A stretch of 6,960 nucleotides of DNA from Brevundimonas sp. (GTDB taxonomy: Bacteria > Pseudomonadota > Alphaproteobacteria > Caulobacterales > Caulobacteraceae), in assembly GCA_031119155.1 (NCBI GenBank), contig JAVHYH010000172.1:1-6960 (forward strand), written 5' to 3'. Shown here in pieces: positions 1 to 5,863 of this stretch. The position numbers and the translations under genes are program-made. The notes beneath the pieces are model-generated. The model worked only from the letters and a program-made list of their open reading frames with translations, made no database searches and was not told the origin of the DNA. Numbering within the stretch: position 1 is the first letter of the stretch; each line of letters opens with the position of its first letter.

Positions 1-798
1 GCCGTTGTCGCCGAACATCGGCTTGGCCATGAAGGTCGCGGTCTTGCCGTAGGCGGCGGCGACGTTGTGGATCACGTATTTGTAGAGCTGCAGGCGGTCG
101 GCCATCGTCAGCAGGTCCGAGAATTTCAGACCCAGCTCGTGCTGCGCCGGCGCCACCTCGTGGTGGTGCTTCTCGGGGTCGAGGCCCAGGTCCTTCATGA
201 CCGACAGCATTTCGCCGCGCAGGTCCTGGCCCGAGTCGACCGGGTTCACCGGGAAGTAGCCGCCCTTGGCGCCCGGACGGTGGCCCATGTTGCCTTCCGA
301 ATATTCGGCGCCCGTGTTGGCCGGCAGTTCGGTCGAGTCATAGGTGTAGCCGGTGTCGTGGGCCTGGGTGGACCAGCGCACGTCGTCGAAGATGAAGAAC
401 TCGGCTTCCGGGCCGAAATAGACGGTGTCGCCCACGCCGGCCGACTGGACATAGGCCAGCGCCTTCTTGGCCATCGAGCGGCTGTCGCGGTTATAGGGCT
501 CGTTGGTGTCCGGGTTCAGCACGTCGCAGAACAGGAACAGGGTCGTCTGCTGGTAGAACGGGTCGATGTAGGCGGTCTTCAGATCCGGCTTCAGCAGCAT
601 GTCGGACTCGTTGATGGCCTTCCAGCCGGCGATCGACGAGCCGTCGAACATCGTGCCTTCCTCGAGGAATTCCTCGTCGACCATGTCGATGTCGAAGGTG
701 ACGTGCTGCAGCTTGCCGCGCGTGTCGGTGAAACGAAGATCGACGTAACGGACGTCTTTCTCCTTGATGTCCTTAAGGATCTTGCCGGCGTCGCTCAT
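1..798 (-). CDS. glnA: Glutamine synthetase type I, N-terminal 266 residues (gene continues past the left edge)
   Basis: This enzyme makes glutamine from glutamate, ammonia and ATP, the main route of ammonium assimilation in the cytoplasm. Reading leftward from the ATG at 798-796, the protein starts MSDAGKILKDIKEKDV. It carries the family landmarks in order: MFDGSSIAGW near residues 49-58, the metal-ligand motif E131-A-E133 within GPEAEFFIFDD, E214 and E221 in the HHHEVAPAQHE segment, and KTATFMAKPMFGDNG at the truncated end. The usual length is about 470 residues, so roughly 57% is present. The rest of the ATP/glutamate site and the C-terminal tyrosine that is adenylylated in GS-I enzymes lie outside the window. 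The start is supported by an AGGA about 9 nt upstream. It follows glnB by 73 nt on the same strand, so the two are probably co-transcribed. The identification is very secure. Confidence 0.97.
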   Translation of the reverse strand, partial: MSDAGKILKDIKEKDVRYVDLRFTDTRGKLQHVTFDIDMVDEEFLEEGTMFDGSSIAGWKAINESDMLLKPDLKTAYIDPFYQQTTLFLFCDVLNPDTNEPYNRDSRSMAKKALAYVQSAGVGDTVYFGPEAEFFIFDDVRWSTQAHDTGYTYDSTELPANTGAEYSEGNMGHRPGAKGGYFPVNPVDSGQDLRGEMLSVMKDLGLDPEKHHHEVAPAQHELGLKFSDLLTMADRLQLYKYVIHNVAAAYGKTATFMAKPMFGDNG

Positions 799-834
799 CT
801 TCGAGAGTCCTGTTTCTTATGGGGAGGTTCGTCA

Positions 835-865
835 CGACCGGCCCGGGCGGGACGGCCGATAGTCG
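835..865 (-). other. Hairpin in the glnB-glnA spacer
   Basis: The 73-nt gap between glnB and glnA contains an interrupted inverted repeat. CGACCGGCC (835-843) can pair with GGCCG (854-858) and then GTCG (862-865), leaving a 3-nt bulge (859-861) and a 10-nt loop. No T-run follows in the direction of transcription, so it is not a canonical intrinsic terminator. It could be an RNA processing, stability or attenuation element that sets the glnB to glnA ratio, or just a chance structure in G+C-rich DNA. Confidence 0.35.
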
Positions 866-871
866 GGGTGA

Positions 872-1210
872 TCAGACCGCTTGCGCGCCCGTCTCACCGG
901 TTCGGATGCGAATGACGTCCAGGACGTCAGACACGAAAATCTTGCCGTCGCCGATCTTGCCGGTGCGGGCGGCGGTCTGGATGGCCTCGATCACCGAGGG
1001 AGCCAGGTCGTCGGAGACCACCACCTCGATCTTGATCTTGGGCAGGAAGTCGATGACGTATTCGGCGCCGCGATACAGCTCCGAATGGCCCTTCTGGCGA
1101 CCATAGCCCTTGGCCTCGAGCACGGTCATGCCCTGGACGCCCGCGTCCTGCAGCGCCTCTTTCACTTCATCCAGCTTGAAGGGCTTGATGACGGCTTCAA
1201 TCTTTTTCAT
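872..1210 (-). CDS. glnB: Nitrogen regulatory protein PII
   Basis: PII is a small trimeric cytoplasmic signal protein. It reads 2-oxoglutarate and ATP/ADP, and in proteobacteria its T-loop tyrosine is uridylylated by GlnD according to glutamine level. It then steers the adenylyltransferase that acts on glutamine synthetase and the NtrB/NtrC system. The 112-residue product starts MKKIEAVIKPFKLDEVKEAL and has the family's normal length. The T-loop motif YRGAEY is at 46-51, with Tyr51 as the modification site, and the second signature TGKIGDGKIFVSDV is at 83-96. The C-terminal RIRTGETGAQAV resembles GlnB. The ATG at 1210 begins at the canonical PII N-terminus, with a modest GGGAA about 6 nt upstream. 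The frame stays open further upstream, but only as the antisense of nnrD. It lies directly upstream of glnA, which favours glnB over glnK because glnK usually precedes amtB. Confidence 0.97.
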   Translation of the reverse strand: MKKIEAVIKPFKLDEVKEALQDAGVQGMTVLEAKGYGRQKGHSELYRGAEYVIDFLPKIKIEVVVSDDLAPSVIEAIQTAARTGKIGDGKIFVSDVLDVIRIRTGETGAQAV

Positions 1211-1330
1211 CGACGTTCCCGGGCGGGCTCTTGAATGCCTCGCGCTCGGGCACCAAAGGGACATTGCATTGCACAATAAGGCAAGCCCTTTTCGATCGCA
1301 GACGCCATCCGTGAACGGAGAAGACGCGAA
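1211..1330. promoter_or_regulatory. Divergent control region between glnB and nnrD
   Basis: These 120 bp separate the two divergent starts and must hold the glnB promoter and probably the nnrD promoter. A relatively A+T-rich patch at about 1252-1296 stands out from the G+C-rich surroundings. It contains a nested inverted repeat: AAAGGG (1255-1260) with CCCTTT (1286-1291), and inside it TTGC (1264-1267) with GCAA (1281-1284). The inner part also reads TGCATTGCAC, which shares the TGCA/GCAC flavour of NtrC half-sites. I could not identify a convincing -35/-10 or -24/-12 promoter by eye. A ribosome-binding GGAG at 1317-1320 serves nnrD. Confidence 0.5.
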
Positions 1331-2170
1331 GTGAACGCCCCGACCCCGCCTGACCTCCACGAGGACTGGCGCAAAGCCCTGCCCTGGCCCGATGTGGACA
1401 CCCACAAGCATGCGCGGGGGCGGCTGGGAGTCGTGTCTGGCAAGGCCAGCCAGACGGGCGCCGCGCGGCTGGCGGCGCGGGCCGGACTGCGGATCGGCGC
1501 GGGCGTAGTGCGAATCCTCTGTCCGCCGGATGCGGTCCCGGTCATCGCCTCGGCCATCGAGGCCGTCATGGTCGCGCCCTTCACCACCGACGAGGCCCTG
1601 GCCGCCGCCGCGCGGGAGAAGGACGCCATCGTCATCGGCCCCGCCGCCGGAGTGAACGACGCTACCGCCGCCAACATCCGCGCCCTGGCCGAAACCGGGG
1701 CGGCGCTGGTCATCGACGCCGACGGCCTGACCGTCTTCAAGGACTGGCCGGAGGAGCTGTTCGGCCTGCTGGACCGCGACGACGTCCTGACCCCGCATGA
1801 GGGGGAGTTCAAACGCCTGTTCCCCGGCCTGCTGGAACTGGGCCGCGAGCTCGCCGCCATGGAGGCCGCGCGCCGCGCCGGGGCCGTGGTGGTGCTGAAG
1901 GGCGCCGAGACCCTGATCGCCGCCCCCGACGGACGACTGGCCCACAATGACAACGGCGTGCCCTGGCTGGCGACGGCGGGCAGCGGCGATGTGCTGGCCG
2001 GCATGATCGGCGGGCTGATCGCCCAGCGGATGGACAGTTTCGACGCCGCCCGCGCCGCCGTCTGGATGCACGCCGAGGCCGCCCGCCTGTTCGGTCCGGG
2101 CCTGATCGCCGAGGATCTGCCGGAGCGGCTGCCGCAGGTGCTTTCCGCCCTCTATGCCCAGCGAAGCTGA
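1331..2170 (+). CDS. nnrD: ADP/ATP-dependent NAD(P)H-hydrate dehydratase, stand-alone (YjeF C-terminal family)
   Basis: This repair enzyme converts damaged (S)-NADHX and NADPHX back to NADH and NADPH using a nucleoside phosphate. It belongs to the ribokinase-like fold of the YjeF C-terminal family. Visible landmarks in the 279-residue product are HKHARGRLGVVSG near 25-37, a GAARLAARAGLRIGAG helix near 43-58, DADGL at 129-133, LTPHEGEF at about 153-160, VVLKGAETLIAAPDG, and the catalytic loop ATAGSGDVLAGMI with G217-S-G-D220. The start is GTG, preceded by GGAG about 10 nt upstream; no ATG gives a better fit. Many bacteria fuse this domain to the NnrE epimerase (YjeF N-terminal), but here only the dehydratase is present and no epimerase gene is in the window. 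Its neighbour is the divergent glnB, and 67 nt separate it from yaaA downstream. Confidence 0.9.
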   Translation: MNAPTPPDLHEDWRKALPWPDVDTHKHARGRLGVVSGKASQTGAARLAARAGLRIGAGVVRILCPPDAVPVIASAIEAVMVAPFTTDEALAAAAREKDAIVIGPAAGVNDATAANIRALAETGAALVIDADGLTVFKDWPEELFGLLDRDDVLTPHEGEFKRLFPGLLELGRELAAMEAARRAGAVVVLKGAETLIAAPDGRLAHNDNGVPWLATAGSGDVLAGMIGGLIAQRMDSFDAARAAVWMHAEAARLFGPGLIAEDLPERLPQVLSALYAQRS

Positions 2171-2196
2171 AAGCCTTGATCGGCCCGCGACCCCGC

Positions 2197-2224
2197 GCCC
2201 GGTTCAAATCGTCACCGAACGGGC
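2197..2224 (+). other. Hairpin between nnrD and yaaA
   Basis: GCCCGGTTC (2197-2205) pairs with GAACGGGC (2217-2224), with one bulged G and an 11-nt loop. It lies in the 67-nt gap after the nnrD stop and ends 13 nt before the yaaA start. There is no T-run after it, so termination is uncertain. It could be a weak factor-assisted terminator for nnrD, a transcript-stability element, or an operator upstream of yaaA. Confidence 0.35.
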
Positions 2225-2237
2225 CTAACAGGGCGCC

Positions 2238-3008
2238 ATGTTGATCGTCCTCTCCCCGGCCAAGCGGCTGGACTTCACCGAAGCCGACCCCGCCCTGCCC
2301 GCTTCCGAGCGCCGCTTCCGCGAGGACACGGCCTCCCTGTCGAAGACCGCGCGCGCCCGCACCGTGGCCGAACTGCGCAGCCTGATGAGCATTTCGGACG
2401 ATCTGGCCCGCCTCAACCGCGAGCGTTTCCAGGCCTTCCAGCCTGCGTCGCTGGACGGGGTGCAGGCCGCCTTCGCCTTCGCCGGCGACGTCTATGAGGG
2501 CCTTCAGGCCCGCACCCTCGACGCGGCGGGACTGGACTACGCCCAGTCGCACCTGCGCATCCTGTCGGGCCTCTACGGCCTGCTGCGTCCGCTGGACCGG
2601 ATCCAGCCCTATCGGCTGGAGATGGGCACCCGGCTGAAGACCCGGCGCGGCGACAGCCTGTATGACTTCTGGGGCGACCGCATTTCGAAATGCCTGAACG
2701 CCGACGCCGAGGGACAGTCCGATCCGACCCTCGTGAACCTGGCCAGCCAGGAGTATTTCGGCGCCGTCGACGCCCGCGCGCTGAAGCTGCCGGTCGTCAC
2801 TCCGAACTTCTACGAGGAGAAGGACGGCGAGCGCCGGATCATCTCCTTCCACGCCAAGCGCGCCCGCGGGACCATGGCCCGCTACGCCGTGGATCAGCGG
2901 ATCGAAAAGGCCGAGGACCTCAAGGGCTTCGACCGTGACGGCTACCGCTTCGACGCCGCCGCCTCGACCGAAAACGACTGGATATTCACCAGATCGGGAA
3001 ATTCTTGA
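2238..3008 (+). CDS. yaaA: Peroxide stress protein YaaA (DUF328/UPF0246 family)
   Basis: YaaA is a cytoplasmic protein that in E. coli lowers free iron during hydrogen-peroxide stress and so limits Fenton damage; DNA binding has also been reported for the family. The 256-residue product matches the family length (E. coli about 258). It starts MLIVLSPAKRLDF and carries LYGLLRPLDRIQPYRLEMGT at residues 112-131. Further on it has LVNLASQEYF, PNFYEEKDGE from about 189, and the basic ISFHAKRARGTMARY stretch. It ends with the family-like ENDWIFTR. The ATG at 2238 gives the expected N-terminus; the ribosome-binding site (CAGGG) is weak. In E. coli the gene responds to OxyR, but I see no recognisable OxyR site here. 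It stands between nnrD and the hydroxybutyrate dehydrogenase with gaps of about 65 nt on each side, so operon membership is unclear. Confidence 0.93.
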   Translation: MLIVLSPAKRLDFTEADPALPASERRFREDTASLSKTARARTVAELRSLMSISDDLARLNRERFQAFQPASLDGVQAAFAFAGDVYEGLQARTLDAAGLDYAQSHLRILSGLYGLLRPLDRIQPYRLEMGTRLKTRRGDSLYDFWGDRISKCLNADAEGQSDPTLVNLASQEYFGAVDARALKLPVVTPNFYEEKDGERRIISFHAKRARGTMARYAVDQRIEKAEDLKGFDRDGYRFDAAASTENDWIFTRSGNS

Positions 3009-3073
3009 GCCCGACGCTCGTCTTGGCGTATGACCGGCGGTAGAGTCGCAAAGACCTCCAACGGGGAAACGAA

Positions 3074-3922
<849 letters not shown>

Positions 3923-3929
3923 CGAAGCA

Positions 3930-3944
3930 AGGAGATCGGCTTTG
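3930..3944 (+). promoter_or_regulatory. Shine-Dalgarno AGGAG that sets a TTG start
   Basis: AGGAG at 3930-3934 is followed after 7 nt by TTG at 3942-3944. The reading frame is open much further upstream (back to 3603), but that part overlaps the dehydrogenase in another frame. The strong ribosome-binding site and the immediate start of patatin-like sequence fix TTG 3942 as the start codon. Confidence 0.8.
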
Positions 3945-4985
3945 ACCAGACCCAAGGCCGCCTCCCCCCGCCCGACCATCAGCCTCGCCCTGCAGGGCGG
4001 CGGCGCCCACGGCGCCTTCCAGTGGGGCGTTCTGGATCGTCTGCTGGAAGACGGCCGCCTGGACGTGCGCGCGGTCACCGCCGCCTCAGCCGGAGCGATG
4101 AACGGCGCCGCCCTGATCAGCGGGCTGGAGGCCGGCGGTCCCGACGCCGCCCGCACCCAGCTCGACAAGCTCTGGCGCGAGGTGAACCAGTCGGGCGGCC
4201 GCAACGTCTTCGGCGACAGCTCGATCTGGAGCCAGGCCCTGACGCCCGGCTGGCTGAAGGACACCGGCCTGTGGCGCACCGGCGAGAACCTCGCCCTCTC
4301 GATGAGCCCCTACCAGTTCAATCCCTTCAACCTGAACCCGCTCAAGCGGGTGCTCGACAACGCGGTGGACTTCGACGCCGTCCGCGCCTCGGCCATCCGC
4401 TTCTTCGTCTCGGCCACGGCGGTGAAACAGGGCCGCGCCCACATCTTCCGCACGCCCGAGATTACGCCGGACGTCCTGCTGGCGTCGTCCTGCCTGCCCC
4501 ACCTCTTCCAGGCGGTCGAGATCGACGGCGAGCCCTATTGGGACGGCGGCTACCTCGCCAATCCGGCGCTCTGGCCCCTGATCCATCCGGACACGCCGGA
4601 CGACATCCTGATCCTGCCCCTCAACCCCTTCGTCCGGGACGAGACGCCCCATGCCGCGGGCGAGATCATGGATCGCCTGAACGAGATCGTCTTCAACGCC
4701 CCGCTGGTCTCGGAACTGCGCGCCTTCGCCCTGCTCCAGTCCCTGATCGCCGAGGGCCAGCTCCAACCCGGCGACCGCCACCGCGTCCAGGCCATCCGCA
4801 TGCACGCCATCGAAAGCGACCGCTGGCTGGGGGCGCTGTCACTGGGCTCGAAGTTCGACACGGAGTGGACCTTCCTCAACCGGCTCAAGGGCTACGGACG
4901 AGAGGCGGCGGAGGACTGGCTGGCGCAGTGTTTCGACGCGGTGGGCGAACGCTCCAGCGTCGATGTGAAGGCGCGGTTCCTCTAA
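3942..4985 (+). CDS. Patatin-like phospholipase/esterase; possible PHB depolymerase
   Basis: Patatin-family proteins are Ser-Asp dyad acyl hydrolases that cleave lipids or, in some cases, intracellular polyhydroxyalkanoate. The 347-residue product begins MTRPKAASPRPTISLALQ. It shows the oxyanion-hole loop G19-GGAHGAF, the nucleophile elbow around Ser49 (AASAGAMNG), and the catalytic Asp in D201-G-G within PYWDGGYLANPAL. The first Gly of the usual GxSxG is Ala here. There is no signal peptide or obvious membrane helix, so it is probably cytoplasmic, although a peripheral association with lipid or storage granules is possible. It is 19 nt from the 3-hydroxybutyrate dehydrogenase with its own strong AGGAG, so co-transcription is very likely. 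That pairing suggests a role in releasing 3-hydroxybutyrate; the substrate is inferred, and ordinary phospholipase or lysophospholipase activity remains possible. Its TAA overlaps the stop of the convergent regulator gene. Confidence 0.9.
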   Translation: MTRPKAASPRPTISLALQGGGAHGAFQWGVLDRLLEDGRLDVRAVTAASAGAMNGAALISGLEAGGPDAARTQLDKLWREVNQSGGRNVFGDSSIWSQALTPGWLKDTGLWRTGENLALSMSPYQFNPFNLNPLKRVLDNAVDFDAVRASAIRFFVSATAVKQGRAHIFRTPEITPDVLLASSCLPHLFQAVEIDGEPYWDGGYLANPALWPLIHPDTPDDILILPLNPFVRDETPHAAGEIMDRLNEIVFNAPLVSELRAFALLQSLIAEGQLQPGDRHRVQAIRMHAIESDRWLGALSLGSKFDTEWTFLNRLKGYGREAAEDWLAQCFDAVGERSSVDVKARFL

Positions 4986-5758
4986 CCCCAGCCCGCCTCC
5001 TTCAACACCGCCCGATAGGTCCGGCTCACCGGCGCGGTCAGACCGCCCGCCAGCGTCAGTTCCCCCACGCCCCGCCGCCAGCGCGCGCTCTCCACCGCCT
5101 CCGCCGCCACCCACCATGACCGGTGCACGCGCCAGCCATAGGCCCCCGCCAGTTCCGTCAGCGCATCGGCGAACCTCAGCGTGATCAGCTCCTCGCCCGC
5201 ATCGGTGTGGACCTTCAGATAGTGGTCGTGCGCCTCCACGGCGATCAGCCGCGCCCCGCGCCGCTTCGCCGATAGCCGCCGCCGGAACGCCGCCTCGGCA
5301 TCGGGCAGAGGGGCCGCGATCACGGTGCGCGTCTCGACCTTCACCGGCGCGCGGCGCCAGACCACAGCCCGCACCGCCATCACTGCCAGACAGACCGGCC
5401 AGACCTGCCACAGCAGGTCCAGATAGATCGGCCCGGTGAACCTCCCGCCCGCCAGTAGCCGCCCGCTGGCCATCACCAGCAGGGCCGACGGCGGCGTCAT
5501 CACCACCGAGACCACCAACGTCCGCCGCCACAGCGCCCCGACGCGGCGGCTCAAAACTCGATCCAGCCAGACCCCGATCAAGCCGCACCCGACCATCACC
5601 ACCATCCAGTGGGCGTAGCGGCCGACGACCGGCGCCTGATCCGAGGCGAAGGGGGCCAGGAAGCCCATCATCAGCCCGATGGCGGCCAGCAGGCCGAGGT
5701 CGAGCGCCCACCGTCGCCGCGCCGACACCTCCCCCGCCCTGACCGCCTGATCGCCCAT
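4982..5758 (-). CDS. Membrane-anchored LytTR-domain transcriptional regulator
   Basis: The 258-residue protein combines an integral-membrane N-terminal half with a C-terminal LytTR DNA-binding domain. Four hydrophobic helices are visible at about 17-38, 48-69, 80-102 and 112-134, with basic residues in the loops. A short linker leads to LytTR at about 165-256. That domain has the family pattern LIAVEAHDHYLKVHTDAG (E175, Y180, K182, H184) and GWRVHRSWWVAAEAV (R210, H212, R213, S214). It has no receiver domain and no histidine kinase neighbour, so it is probably a one-component regulator that senses something at or in the membrane. The ATG at 5758 is chosen for the GGAG 4 nt upstream. The frame is open for another kilobase upstream, but only as antisense of the hydrolase. 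It is divergent from the exported hydrolase. The ligand and targets are unknown. Confidence 0.88.
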   Translation of the reverse strand: MGDQAVRAGEVSARRRWALDLGLLAAIGLMMGFLAPFASDQAPVVGRYAHWMVVMVGCGLIGVWLDRVLSRRVGALWRRTLVVSVVMTPPSALLVMASGRLLAGGRFTGPIYLDLLWQVWPVCLAVMAVRAVVWRRAPVKVETRTVIAAPLPDAEAAFRRRLSAKRRGARLIAVEAHDHYLKVHTDAGEELITLRFADALTELAGAYGWRVHRSWWVAAEAVESARWRRGVGELTLAGGLTAPVSRTYRAVLKEAGWG

Positions 5759-5764
5759 GTCGCT

Positions 5765-5793
5765 CCGTTCGCGCAGCCCCGGCGCCGTTCGCG
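5765..5793. promoter_or_regulatory. Candidate LytTR/AlgR-type operator (two direct repeats)
   Basis: The nonamer CCGTTCGCG occurs exactly twice, at 5765-5773 and 5785-5793, 20 bp start to start. LytTR proteins bind paired direct repeats of about 9 bp set 21-22 bp apart, and the known AlgR element is CCGTTCGTC, which shares the first seven bases. A looser third copy, CGGTTCGAC, is at 5831-5839. The pair lies 7-35 bp upstream of the regulator's ATG, with the first copy touching its ribosome-binding site, and 71-99 bp upstream of the hydrolase ATG. It could therefore repress the regulator, activate the hydrolase, or both. Binding is inferred. Confidence 0.5.
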
Positions 5794-5863
5794 AAGTCAG
5801 GCCTAGCGAGCCGCCGCCCGCCCGGCAATCCGGTTCGACCAGACCTCCACCGGATCGGACCCC

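Noticed and set aside
67..915. 282-codon plus-strand open frame
   Set aside because: It is the complement of glnA, whose protein motifs are unmistakable; the plus-strand translation matches nothing I recognise.
1259..1273. Sigma-54-like GG-N10-GC with TTGCA, pointing toward nnrD
   Set aside because: Only the GG and TTGCA elements fit; the -24 box otherwise mismatches and it points away from glnB. No fit was found on the glnB strand.
872..2071. Long minus-strand frame that would extend the PII protein by almost 290 residues
   Set aside because: The extra part is antisense to nnrD and has no family similarity. PII proteins are about 112 residues and the ATG at 1210 gives exactly that.
2197..2224. 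Intrinsic terminator after nnrD
   Set aside because: The hairpin is real on paper but lacks a T-run, so it was listed only as a hairpin and not called a terminator.
4022..5119. 365-codon plus-strand open frame overlapping the patatin gene
   Set aside because: It is an Arg/Pro/Ala-rich out-of-frame translation of the patatin gene that runs into the antisense of the regulator, with no coherent protein features.
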